64,000 nt of DNA from Bog-950 sp044228435 (GTDB lineage Bacteria; Bacteroidota; Bacteroidia; Chitinophagales; LD1): NCBI GenBank assembly GCA_044228435.1, contig JBGAUW010000002.1, positions 1 to 64,000 on the forward strand, in the 5' to 3' direction. Both the position numbers and the translations under genes were made by a program. The notes under the pieces were generated by a model. That model was not told the origin of the DNA, made no database searches, and saw only the letters and a program-made list of their open reading frames with translations. Positions 29,890-39,644 of the stretch are shown here, piece by piece (positions within the stretch are counted from its first letter, which is position 1; every line of letters begins with the position of its first letter).

Positions 29890-31659
29890 TTAAAAATTCT
29901 TCTGCTGTTCCTTCTTGTTTTTAACTACATAATCAAATACGTAGGTATATATCAGCTCGCCTTTATATTCACTGGTAGTGCCATAGCTAAGCCATGAATG
30001 AGTAACACCGTTGTTATATTTTATCGAATGGTTTTTGGTAATGCGGTAACCCAGCGAAATGCTGTTATTAACTGTTTTAGAGTTCCATAGTTTGTTATTC
30101 CTGCTCATGGTAAAAGTAGTGGTTGCGGTAGTAGAAATTTTACCCTTCCACCATGTTTTGCTTAAAGCCAAAGTAGGTCCTACGTTCAATAAGTCAAACA
30201 GCGTGGTTTTCGAATACATAATATTTAGCGATGGCGTTATAGAAAGTTGCGCCTTTAAAACCATTGCCGAGTAGCTGATATTTGTATTAACGGTGGAGTT
30301 ACGCGAGTATTTAGCCGTAAAATCATTCAGATCATCTAAGCGGGTATAGGTAACAGCCAGTAATATATTTTGCACCAGCTTGGTATTTATAAAAGTATAG
30401 CGGGGTATAAAAGCAAAGGTATTTTGTAGCTGAAAAATTTTGGTAGTGTCGTTAAGCTCCTTTAAACCATCTTGCTGCAAAATAGTAAAGTTGTTGTAAT
30501 TGATATTAAAGCCAAAGTTTTGGTTATGGTTATAAGAGAAGGAGGCATTAACTCCCAGCCTGTTTGTTTTAACGCTCTTGCGTTTATTCAAATCATCACG
30601 CTGAAAAAACTCCATAAACGCAACGTTCAGTTTTTTCTTAGCGGCAACAAAAGTTTGGGTAAGGGTAATTTTTTCCTGGTCGTTCAAAATATAATCTACG
30701 CCCATACTTTGATACTCGGGTTGTATGCGGTTGTAATCAAACCCCAGCGAGAACGAATCTGTTTTGTAACCAACAAATGTGTGGGCCGTCCAGGCATAAC
30801 TAGTTGAAAGGCGCGGGGGGATAGCTACTTTTAAAAACTTTGTTCCTATACCGGTACCAATATCTACCAACTGCGAATTTAAATCGCGCGTATAAGCACT
30901 GGCCGCCGCATCCAAATCCCAGGTAACCGCATTTTTTGCAAACATCTGGTGGCTGGCAATACCAAAAATGGCATTTTCGGCAGGCGTTACATTCAACTGG
31001 TTTAAAATATCGGTAGGCTTGGCTATAGAGTTTGCAACATCCTTACCATGCACCCATATAAAATCGAAGTAATTATTCTGGTTACCCACGCCCACTTTAA
31101 GCCCCCAGCCTTTGCGCTTATACTGCGGTTGTTGCGTATTAGGGCCCAGCAGGTTTTCTTTTAGCACGGGGTTTAGTATGCCATAAAAAGCCCCCATGCG
31201 AAACAGTGATGGATTAATTTCGATACCCGCGCCCAAAAAGGTTTTGCCATTTAGCGTGGTAGGGCTCCACTTCATGTTGGTATAAACAAAATAGCCTTTA
31301 ATCCATTTCCAGTATGGGTTTATGCCAAACTGCGCAAAGGGGTTGCTTACACTTTTGCTGCCCTCGGTAAATGTGAAGTTGAAAGGAATTTTAACCCCAT
31401 AAACCGAAATTTCGGGCGCTGCATTAATGGAATAGGTATACGGCTTTCGGGTAGTATTAAAACCCTTGCTTAAATAATAACCGGCACCTACGCTTACGCT
31501 GCCATGTATCTCAAAAGGGTTCTCTTTGGTTATGTTTCCAACATCCTGGGCTTTTAACTCAGCTAAGCCGGGTATAAACAACAAAACCGCAAGCCCCATA
31601 AAAACCTTTATAAGTAAAGGTTTTGCCAATAAACTATTGCAAAAGTGCTTTATCTGCAT
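29890..31659 (-). CDS. Outer-membrane beta-barrel protein, third gene of the surface operon
   Basis: A 589-aa protein with a signal peptide (about 1-37, ending ELKAQ) and repeated amphipathic strands with aromatic girdles throughout, ending in YTYVFDYVV plus a charged tail; this pattern fits an outer-membrane barrel. The segment SVGAGYYLSKGF is the expected first strand. It starts 5 bp after the stop of the fibronectin-III-like gene and is the last gene of a three-gene - strand operon. No enzymatic motif; probably anchors or exports the two upstream surface proteins (inference). Confidence 0.75.
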   Translation of the reverse strand: MQIKHFCNSLLAKPLLIKVFMGLAVLLFIPGLAELKAQDVGNITKENPFEIHGSVSVGAGYYLSKGFNTTRKPYTYSINAAPEISVYGVKIPFNFTFTEGSKSVSNPFAQFGINPYWKWIKGYFVYTNMKWSPTTLNGKTFLGAGIEINPSLFRMGAFYGILNPVLKENLLGPNTQQPQYKRKGWGLKVGVGNQNNYFDFIWVHGKDVANSIAKPTDILNQLNVTPAENAIFGIASHQMFAKNAVTWDLDAAASAYTRDLNSQLVDIGTGIGTKFLKVAIPPRLSTSYAWTAHTFVGYKTDSFSLGFDYNRIQPEYQSMGVDYILNDQEKITLTQTFVAAKKKLNVAFMEFFQRDDLNKRKSVKTNRLGVNASFSYNHNQNFGFNINYNNFTILQQDGLKELNDTTKIFQLQNTFAFIPRYTFINTKLVQNILLAVTYTRLDDLNDFTAKYSRNSTVNTNISYSAMVLKAQLSITPSLNIMYSKTTLFDLLNVGPTLALSKTWWKGKISTTATTTFTMSRNNKLWNSKTVNNSISLGYRITKNHSIKYNNGVTHSWLSYGTTSEYKGELIYTYVFDYVVKNKKEQQKNF

Positions 31660-31664
31660 AGGCC

Positions 31665-33647
31665 TTATTTACGTATGCCCACCTCAGCACTTGGTTCGCT
31701 TTCGCGCTTTTTGTTATCAACCGATGTAAGATAATAGAAGTATAGTTCGCCATTTTTAGCGCTGGTATCGGTAAAACCAGTTTCGGTTTTTGCAGGAGAG
31801 GTTAGCAACAATGCACTACCGCCGCGCTGATAGCGGTAAAGCTTATAGCCTGTAATATCTTCGGGGTTGGTACCATCCCACTCCAGCCTTATACCATCGG
31901 GCAATGCCATAGCCCTTGGGCCAGCGGGAGGCACCGGCTTATCTTCAGGCGTGGTAACTTTAGCGGTGGCCCTGTTGCTGCTTCGGTTACCAAACATATC
32001 TACCACCTGTACTTCATACTCATAGGTTTTACCCTCTTCAAATTTTAAATCGCTGTAAAAACTGCCGGGGTGCACACTATCCTTACCAAATACTTTTTCA
32101 AACTCCTTTTGCGAACTCTCTTTCTTGTATAGCACATAGCCTTCAATAGTCTCATCAGTTAGCTGCATATTTTCCCAGTTAAGGTGTATGTAACCATCCT
32201 GAAAATAGGCGTTCAAACTAGCAGGTGCAGCTAACATTACCGGCACGTTAGGGTGCGCCTGCTGTATGTTAGATGCCTGGCTGCTAAGGTTAGATGTATT
32301 TTGGCTAACTATGTAATAGTTATAAACTGTTTTGCCACTCAACTCTTTCGAAGTATCGAGATATACTACCGAACTGCTATCGGGGTGTTTGGATACAAAA
32401 GGGGCAATACATTTATAAATGGAATCGTTGTAAGCAGCACGGAACACTTTATAACCTGCAACAAAAGCATCAGGTACAAAGGCCGATAATTTAACCCCGC
32501 CTTTTATGGACGAAGCACTATAAATTTCTGGTGTAAGAGGAGCCTGCACATCTAAACCAAAATCGAAAAAGGTGCTGCTGCGTTTGCTTTGGGTTTGTGT
32601 TTTATCTTTTACTTCCAGGTAATAAAAATACGCCTTATCGGGTGTAATCTGCTCATCTACAAAAGTTGTATCCTGCGCCCGCGTTACACCAATTTCTTTA
32701 AACCCTTTTACTGCATCGCTGCTTTTAAATACATGCACACTGGCCACATTGCTTATATCGCTTAGCTTCCAGTTAAGTTTAATACCTAAGCGGTCTTTCA
32801 ACTTATCGGCACCGGTCTTTTTAAAGTAAAAAGCATTGAAGTTGGTTGTGCTTACTATGGCAGGCGTGCTACCATAGGCTGTATTGCCAAATTTATCGGT
32901 ACCCACCAGGGTGTATTGGTAGGTTTTGCCCGCGGCTACGCTTTTATCTTGTATTACAAAATAATTGGTATCGCGCACTGAGTAATCTCCATGAATAGCC
33001 TTTACTTCAGTAGCCTTTTTAGTATCGTCGTAACGGAAAATTTTATACTCGGCAGGTTTATTTTTACCAACGGATTTAAAACGCAGGTAAAGCCCTTCTT
33101 TACTATAGGTATAGCTTTCAAGTGTTATCTCATCAAACTTAGGGTGCAAAGGAAAGGTAGTTACACCGCTTGTTACCTCCTCTGCCACTCCGCCTCTGAA
33201 AGAAATTTTGTATTGATACCGGGCATTTTCTTTAGCGGTTAAATCATAATATACCAAGCCCAGCGCTATACGCACCGCCGGATGGTAAGCCCAGCCGCCG
33301 CAGCTATCTAATAAACTGAAGCGCGTAGCCCTTGCCCAAATTACTTTCAAAACAGAATCGGTAGGATAAGCGAGGTCGGGGAAATATTTTTTCCAATCGT
33401 TGCTCTTAGTAATAAACTCAGTTTCGCTGGCTACACATTTTACTTCAGTAAGCGCCGAAAAATTACCGGCATCCTCCTTGCGTTGTATAGCTATACTCTG
33501 CACAATTTTTCCGTTAGGTATTTTTTTACCCATAAAAACCAAGATGCCTTTAGGCGCAGGATAAGTCCATTCGGTCTGTGCGGTAGCGGTGTAAACGCTT
33601 ATTACGGTAAGTAACAGCGCTATTATTTTGGTGGTATTATTTGTCAT
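31665..33647 (-). CDS. Fibronectin type III-like surface protein
   Basis: A 660-aa protein with a signal peptide (about 1-23, ending YTATAQ). The N-terminal 190 residues are a family-specific region beginning EWTYPAPKGILVFMG. Tandem fibronectin-III-like domains follow at about 190-275, 280-370, 375-470, 475-570 and 575-655, seen from repeats such as AYFYYLEVKDKTQT, TVYNYYIVSQNTS, KTYEYEVQVVDMFGNRSS and LYFYYLTSVDNKKRESEPS. No T9SS sorting domain is visible at the C-terminus. It is the middle gene of the operon. Role likely adhesive or structural. Confidence 0.8.
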   Translation of the reverse strand: MTNNTTKIIALLLTVISVYTATAQTEWTYPAPKGILVFMGKKIPNGKIVQSIAIQRKEDAGNFSALTEVKCVASETEFITKSNDWKKYFPDLAYPTDSVLKVIWARATRFSLLDSCGGWAYHPAVRIALGLVYYDLTAKENARYQYKISFRGGVAEEVTSGVTTFPLHPKFDEITLESYTYSKEGLYLRFKSVGKNKPAEYKIFRYDDTKKATEVKAIHGDYSVRDTNYFVIQDKSVAAGKTYQYTLVGTDKFGNTAYGSTPAIVSTTNFNAFYFKKTGADKLKDRLGIKLNWKLSDISNVASVHVFKSSDAVKGFKEIGVTRAQDTTFVDEQITPDKAYFYYLEVKDKTQTQSKRSSTFFDFGLDVQAPLTPEIYSASSIKGGVKLSAFVPDAFVAGYKVFRAAYNDSIYKCIAPFVSKHPDSSSVVYLDTSKELSGKTVYNYYIVSQNTSNLSSQASNIQQAHPNVPVMLAAPASLNAYFQDGYIHLNWENMQLTDETIEGYVLYKKESSQKEFEKVFGKDSVHPGSFYSDLKFEEGKTYEYEVQVVDMFGNRSSNRATAKVTTPEDKPVPPAGPRAMALPDGIRLEWDGTNPEDITGYKLYRYQRGGSALLLTSPAKTETGFTDTSAKNGELYFYYLTSVDNKKRESEPSAEVGIRK

Positions 33648-33672
33648 ACGTCAATTCGTTGGGTTATTAATT

Positions 33673-36600
33673 TTATTCGCACACATCGTTGCAGCTATGA
33701 AACATCAGGCTTATGTCGGCACCGCTTACGTTATTGTAAGAGACCTTAGCACCAAGGTCAATACTTCCTACATCAACCGATGCACAACAATCGCCGCAGC
33801 ATAAACCGGCCATGCCTACACATTGCTCTCCTTCTAAACCAAAGTGTACGCTGGCACAACCATTAATATTATAGTTGCTGTTTGCGGTATTATAATCCCC
33901 GCTTATACTAACCTGCGCATTAGCATCGGCCTTAACCGAGGTACAAGTTACATCGAGCGAACCATTAGCATAAGCTTTACCCACAGCCAATAAACCTATA
34001 CCAAAGGTAGTACCGGGGCCATCGAACGAACAATGAACACGGCCATTTAAAGATAGATCTACACCAAAATCTACCGAGCATAAAGCGAAATCCCAGTGCT
34101 GACCTGGCACTACTTCTTTTGTAATACCAGCTCCAAATAAGAAACCATCCACCTTACCATTAAACGAAGGCGGTAAGCATTTAAAGTCGCCCATTTTGCT
34201 GCTAAAGTCGGCAGGCACGGAAGGATAGTTGCCAAACAATCCATACAGGTTGGCGTTGCCCACACCAGGTATAGCGGCCGTTCCGGCTATATCAAAGCGC
34301 CATCCTGCTCCATCTACCAATGTATTAATACCACCATTCAAGCCAATTCCCCCTACGCTCATATCAATATCGCAATGGCCGGTAAGGCGGGCATTTGGCA
34401 TATCGTAATGCCATTCCATATTACCAAATGGAGTATTTACATTCTTCATGCTTATAGAAGAACCATCGGCAGCAATTTCACCACTCACCACAAACTTCAT
34501 GCGCTGTGGCTTACCGTTTACTAAAACGCCGTCTACGCCTTTCATACCGCGCATTTCTCCATCAAACCAAAAGGGACTCCAGCTTGATGATTGTAAGCGC
34601 ATACCGCCTTCAGCTTTAGCAAACTTTCTTTCGCCGCTAATAGGTATGTTCTGTCCATTATCAATCCATACACTTACACTATCCGGCGAATAGTAAAGGG
34701 TGGTATTTGTTTTAGGAAACAATCCCGGCTCCTCGGTAGTGCCCTTAATTTTCAGCAACCGGTTGGTCAATTCATGCCCCTGGAAGAAAGTATGGTGAAG
34801 GGCTGTTGGCTGATTAAAGTTTACCGGTTGTGCATTTATAAAGTTAAAGTTTAAGCTACTCCCGCTTTTACCGTAATAAAGTTCGCCGTGGTAAGTTTGT
34901 GGTCCCGGTAAGTTAAGTGTAAAGTTGCCCGGTATAATAAACTGATCGGTTTGCGCTGTAAGCGGTGCGTTATCGGTAGGCATAAAATCAAAGCAATCGC
35001 TAACCTTTACCGTTTTACCCCGCATTATTAAATATTTGCTGCCATCCGATAGCAGTCGAATGCTTTTTAACTCAACCGGGGTGCTAAGTTTAGGCAATGC
35101 AGCCAGCTTTGCTGCTGTGCCCGTGGCATCGGCCGCAGCAGCAATTTGCCATGCTTTTACACTACCGCTTACATTAATAAGGCTAAAGGTTTTGTTACCA
35201 CCCGTCATGGTTACTGGGTGCACGCCGGCCAATTTCATAGCTCCAAAATCGACTTGCGCATTATTGGTAAGTAGCGCATTACTTTGTATACCTATATTTT
35301 TTATTGGAACGCTAACGCCCGCATCTAAGGTTGAGTTGTTTAGTTTAAATCCATTCGCATCAATCGACCAATCGGTGCTGGTTAATTTCCAGCTACCCAG
35401 GTTTAAAGTAACAGGGTTAGTACTGCCGATTACCGGGTTACCCGTTTTCTTAACTTTAATATCGTTAATGGTGATATTTAAATCGGCAGGAGAAACATCA
35501 GCGATATTGGTATGAATAGTCGCATTTAAATTCAACTCCCCATTAAAAAATGTAGAACTGGCCGATGCTGTAACATTAGAAGGGAAACCAGGTAAGGCCA
35601 TTTTAAGCAAGCCGCCCGAGCTGTTACTTATAGCAAATCCAGTTGGCGCATTAGCCGGTGCAAGCACAGTTTTATCGGCATTTAATACTGGTATTTTAAG
35701 CTTATCGGTACCCGATGGCAAGGCCAAACAAATAGTATCCTTAAACGTGATAATATTCTGGCTAAAAGCTGTGTTTAAAATCTTTACCATTCCTTTAACT
35801 ACTCCATATTGCTTACCAGTGGCTACTTTATCCAGGTAAATACCAAGCTTTTTATCTTCAACCACACCATCTATAGTGTTATAAAGCTTAAGCGCCAGCA
35901 AATTTTGATTAGTGGTAAGCGGCAGTGTTTTAGGCTCACTTACCGGTATGCCTTTTTCGTTTTTAAGGACCGATGGAATTATCTCTACATCGTTAAAGCT
36001 AAGAGTAGTGCCCGGTTGTGCTTTAAACTGGTTATTGCCGGGCAGCGATACAAAGTTACCCCATATACGCGCACTGGTTGGCCCGTTAGGTTTTAACTGT
36101 TCTACCTCTATCGGAAAGCCCATCAGCGAGGTAATATCCATATCGTTGTAAACCGTTAAATGAAAATCGCGGTTTATGCAATCGTCTTTGGCGGCAGGGG
36201 GATTTGAGCCCGGCGCTTTTTGACTCACGTTATTTTTTCCTTTTAGGCCAGCGTTAAGCGCATCGGCATTATTTACATTGTACCCTCCAGTTTGCCCCAC
36301 ATTGTAATTCACATCGGGCTTGGTTACTATCGATATACTATCACCTACAAAGTTCGAGTTGCTTTTAACTGCTCTAACTATCTGCGGATAACTTCTTAAA
36401 GGCACCTTGTGTAAAGTAAAAGCGCCATTATTATCTGTAGTAGTTTGGTTTTGGCCGGTTACCATATCTATAATCCCCAGGCCAAAAAGATAGAATGGTT
36501 CGGTTATATCCATTTTAACTTTAGCCCCGGCCACCGGCGAACTATTATTATTGCCTGCATATACATGGCCGCTAAGGCAAGTACCCATTTCTAATTTCAC

Positions 36601-39483
36601 TGTAAGTACTTTAGGATAATTGCTGTAAGGAATTTTAGTAGTAATGCGCTTATCCAGATATTCTTTACCATCGGGGCCCATTACATGTACCGTGTATAGC
36701 TGCCCATTGTTTTCCTGCCCGCCACCATTTTTAAATTTAAAAGATACAATACCTCCGGTTTGAGAGATAGGGCACTCATAAGAAATGTTTCCCACCTGGA
36801 TTTGCCCGCCCGATCCACCACCTTGCGGCTTGTAGGTGCATATTGTTTTAACTTCTTCAATTTCAACTTTCGCGTCGGTTATTATTGTATTCTTTTTCTC
36901 ATCCATCACTATTACAACCAATCTTCTGTCTATGGTATATAAATACACAGTGCCTATATCTACCTGCTCTTTATCTATAACCACTTCTACTGTATCGTTT
37001 AAGTAGCCCTCGGCCTCAAATACCAGTTTCTGCTTGGTGCCGTTAAGTTTTTTAGCCGGATAATTGCCAAAAAATCCGCCAAACCAGCCTAAACTTTCAC
37101 CGCTTCCATTCTCACCTACAAAATGAAAACTCGCCGTCAATCCTTTCTGCGTATCTCCATCCTTTACCTTACCGCTAATACGGGCACCGCGCGACATTTT
37201 TATTTCGCGAAAGGCCTGCATGCCATAACCCAAATTGTCGCCTGCAACTACGGTCTTCTCCTTATAGCCAAGGCTATAACCGGTTAATAAATGCAGAGGC
37301 CCCACTATTTTCTTGGTGTTCTGATTATACATCAGGTTTAGCATATCAAACTCAAACTTGCCATCTATCCCCACGCCTTTAAACTCATTGACAGTAAGCG
37401 CGCACGGGCAATTGTCGTACATCATTTTCTGCCCCAACTCTTTCTCTTCGTCTGTGTATTCGCCTCCCAGTAAATCAACTACATCATTGTTTGTTCCAAA
37501 GTATAATGTAGTGCGTTTTACAATTCCATTAAGTGGTTTCAACCCAAACGAATCCAGCAAAACACCCCGTATTTTAGGCCGCACGCCATACATGGTTATG
37601 GTTTGGTAGTATTGTAGCCCAACACCGGGGCGAATGTTAAAACTAATTCCGGAGCTCCCTTCCTTGTCAGGATTATACATTACCTGCTTGGCACCGCTAA
37701 ACATTTTATAGTTTACATAACCCTCACCATCCTCATTAAAATCGGCATAAATGTAATAGCGATAGTTTGGGTTATCGTGGTCTACCATCTTAGTAAAAGT
37801 AGCTTCGCCTTTATCATTTGTTTCTGCCTTTCCTACAATTTCCAAATCGCTTAACGCAGCGGGCGCTTTCTTCTCGTTATCCGGCGCTCCATCCTCTTGC
37901 GGAAAGGTCATAAGGTCACTAAATGTTTTAAACTTCTTACGTGCCAGATATACATTTGCACCGGCCAGGTTTATAGATGAGTTTTGCAGAAAATCGCCGG
38001 CACTGCCGCTGCGTTTAACGGTTACCGTTAATTTACCAGCTAGTACATTTGTTACTATATCGCCTATATCTTTCAAGTCGCCGTATACCGGATAAATAAC
38101 AGTGCTGGGCTGAACATAAAACTCCTGGTGAGCCGAGGTTATTTTCAAATATGCACAACGGTAAACTTTACCGTAGCGCACATCACCCTCCATAACGTTC
38201 CATCTAAAATCACTGGCTACCTCACCAAACTTCATAGGGTCGGTATATGTAAAGTTGAAGTTACCGTCCATATCTGTAGTAGTTACAGCAATTTCTTGTC
38301 CGGCCGGTATATTATTAAAAATACCTCCAAGCGGAACACTCTCCTGCGGACTCTTATTATTATTGAAAACATAATCAACCACCAGGCTAATAGTAGCTTT
38401 TATCATAGGGTACTGTTTAGCACCGCCCTGGTATTTATAGGTTAGCTTACCTTTTACATTACTGGCCATAACAAAAGCCGGCATAAATATAGTACCCTGA
38501 TTTTCGGTAACTATTGGAACGAAAGGAACCATCGTAGTTGGTGCCGGTGGTAAATCTTTTGGCATATTAATATTGTTAACCACCGCGCTCGTAGGCGCTA
38601 TATTCGGGTTAAAAACAGGAATGTTGTTGCCATCATATTTAAACCAGCAGGCTTCGCTAAACCCATTGTTTTTAAACTGCACCGAATTTAAAGGGTCTAC
38701 CGACTTTACCCGCCAAACATATTTTCTTCCTTCTTCAAGGGCAGGGTTAGCATTGGTGTACACCAATACATTGGCACCGGTAAGCGTAGTATTAAACAAC
38801 ACTGGAAACGCACTGTTTTTAATTACATCATTCGGGTTAAGGGTATTGGGCACTTCTTTTAAAGTAAATTCATAATTAATAACGCCCGAAGCGGTGGCCG
38901 GTGGGGTCCAGTTAAAAATTATGTTTTGCGGCGTAGATGCGTTAACCGTATTACCACAGGCTGGCTGTATGGCCATTGGCGGATCGATATATGAAACTGG
39001 TATATTAGCACAGGCATCCATACTGCGTAGCGTATTAGGAGCGTTGTAATCCAACACACGCACACATATTGAGTAATTACCTTCGGGCAATGCCTGGTTT
39101 TGAATTAACTGGGCTTTGGTCAAACCGGTTAGGTCTACATGGTTGGCATCGAAATAATCCCTTGTTTCAGGCGTACTGAAATCGAAGTTTTTTACTTCGC
39201 CAACTCCCAAATCAATAGCCCGGGAAGGTTGAAAGTTAGCGGCTGTAGTAACCGATACCCCGTTATCGCTGCTCATTCGCACCCATAGCTTTACGCGCAG
39301 CGGGCCGCGCGAAATATTGGTTAAAGTTAGCAGCAACTTATTGGGCTGGTCTACATAAGTGCTCAGGTAAGGCGAATAAGGTGGTATTACCTGTATGGTG
39401 GCAATTACATCGCTCTGTGCCCGGGTTGTTAAAAAAGCAAGAAAAAAGCATAACGTGAGCAGGTAGATTGAGGGCTTTTTCAT
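33673..39483 (-). CDS. Giant TANFOR-type surface protein with cysteine-rich tail
   Basis: A 1936-aa protein from the ATG at 39481-39483 (a frame to 39555 adds 24 non-leader residues). Signal peptide ends TTRAQ at about residue 23. The first 300 residues match my memory of the TANFOR-type domain of Tannerella and Flavobacterium surface proteins (VIPPYSPYLSTYVDQP near the start, FNWTPPATASGVINYEF later). The middle holds many carboxypeptidase-regulatory-like beta-sandwiches (ISGKVKDGDTQKGLTASFHF, LSGHVYAGNNN...VAGAKV). The last 63 residues hold eight cysteines (GLCCGDCCASV, HSCNDVC). No T9SS sorting domain is seen. It is the first gene of a three-gene operon with FN3 and barrel proteins. Confidence 0.85.
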   Translation of the reverse strand: MKKPSIYLLTLCFFLAFLTTRAQSDVIATIQVIPPYSPYLSTYVDQPNKLLLTLTNISRGPLRVKLWVRMSSDNGVSVTTAANFQPSRAIDLGVGEVKNFDFSTPETRDYFDANHVDLTGLTKAQLIQNQALPEGNYSICVRVLDYNAPNTLRSMDACANIPVSYIDPPMAIQPACGNTVNASTPQNIIFNWTPPATASGVINYEFTLKEVPNTLNPNDVIKNSAFPVLFNTTLTGANVLVYTNANPALEEGRKYVWRVKSVDPLNSVQFKNNGFSEACWFKYDGNNIPVFNPNIAPTSAVVNNINMPKDLPPAPTTMVPFVPIVTENQGTIFMPAFVMASNVKGKLTYKYQGGAKQYPMIKATISLVVDYVFNNNKSPQESVPLGGIFNNIPAGQEIAVTTTDMDGNFNFTYTDPMKFGEVASDFRWNVMEGDVRYGKVYRCAYLKITSAHQEFYVQPSTVIYPVYGDLKDIGDIVTNVLAGKLTVTVKRSGSAGDFLQNSSINLAGANVYLARKKFKTFSDLMTFPQEDGAPDNEKKAPAALSDLEIVGKAETNDKGEATFTKMVDHDNPNYRYYIYADFNEDGEGYVNYKMFSGAKQVMYNPDKEGSSGISFNIRPGVGLQYYQTITMYGVRPKIRGVLLDSFGLKPLNGIVKRTTLYFGTNNDVVDLLGGEYTDEEKELGQKMMYDNCPCALTVNEFKGVGIDGKFEFDMLNLMYNQNTKKIVGPLHLLTGYSLGYKEKTVVAGDNLGYGMQAFREIKMSRGARISGKVKDGDTQKGLTASFHFVGENGSGESLGWFGGFFGNYPAKKLNGTKQKLVFEAEGYLNDTVEVVIDKEQVDIGTVYLYTIDRRLVVIVMDEKKNTIITDAKVEIEEVKTICTYKPQGGGSGGQIQVGNISYECPISQTGGIVSFKFKNGGGQENNGQLYTVHVMGPDGKEYLDKRITTKIPYSNYPKVLTVKLEMGTCLSGHVYAGNNNSSPVAGAKVKMDITEPFYLFGLGIIDMVTGQNQTTTDNNGAFTLHKVPLRSYPQIVRAVKSNSNFVGDSISIVTKPDVNYNVGQTGGYNVNNADALNAGLKGKNNVSQKAPGSNPPAAKDDCINRDFHLTVYNDMDITSLMGFPIEVEQLKPNGPTSARIWGNFVSLPGNNQFKAQPGTTLSFNDVEIIPSVLKNEKGIPVSEPKTLPLTTNQNLLALKLYNTIDGVVEDKKLGIYLDKVATGKQYGVVKGMVKILNTAFSQNIITFKDTICLALPSGTDKLKIPVLNADKTVLAPANAPTGFAISNSSGGLLKMALPGFPSNVTASASSTFFNGELNLNATIHTNIADVSPADLNITINDIKVKKTGNPVIGSTNPVTLNLGSWKLTSTDWSIDANGFKLNNSTLDAGVSVPIKNIGIQSNALLTNNAQVDFGAMKLAGVHPVTMTGGNKTFSLINVSGSVKAWQIAAAADATGTAAKLAALPKLSTPVELKSIRLLSDGSKYLIMRGKTVKVSDCFDFMPTDNAPLTAQTDQFIIPGNFTLNLPGPQTYHGELYYGKSGSSLNFNFINAQPVNFNQPTALHHTFFQGHELTNRLLKIKGTTEEPGLFPKTNTTLYYSPDSVSVWIDNGQNIPISGERKFAKAEGGMRLQSSSWSPFWFDGEMRGMKGVDGVLVNGKPQRMKFVVSGEIAADGSSISMKNVNTPFGNMEWHYDMPNARLTGHCDIDMSVGGIGLNGGINTLVDGAGWRFDIAGTAAIPGVGNANLYGLFGNYPSVPADFSSKMGDFKCLPPSFNGKVDGFLFGAGITKEVVPGQHWDFALCSVDFGVDLSLNGRVHCSFDGPGTTFGIGLLAVGKAYANGSLDVTCTSVKADANAQVSISGDYNTANSNYNINGCASVHFGLEGEQCVGMAGLCCGDCCASVDVGSIDLGAKVSYNNVSGADISLMFHSCNDVCE

Positions 39484-39644
39484 ATTCCTTAATTTTCGTA
39501 TCCAAATATGTAATATGCAAACAGAAGTTAAAAAATAATTATTACCTTTAATCAATAGGTCGAAGGCTTTAGTGCAGATATTTTATCAAAATAAAACACT
39601 AATAACCAATTACTTAAACATACACTTCTTTATAACTCGAACCC

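Noticed and set aside
31665..33647. Repeats in the FN3 gene as mobile or tandem DNA repeats
   Set aside because: The similarity is at protein-domain level (fibronectin-III-like modules), not exact DNA repeats.
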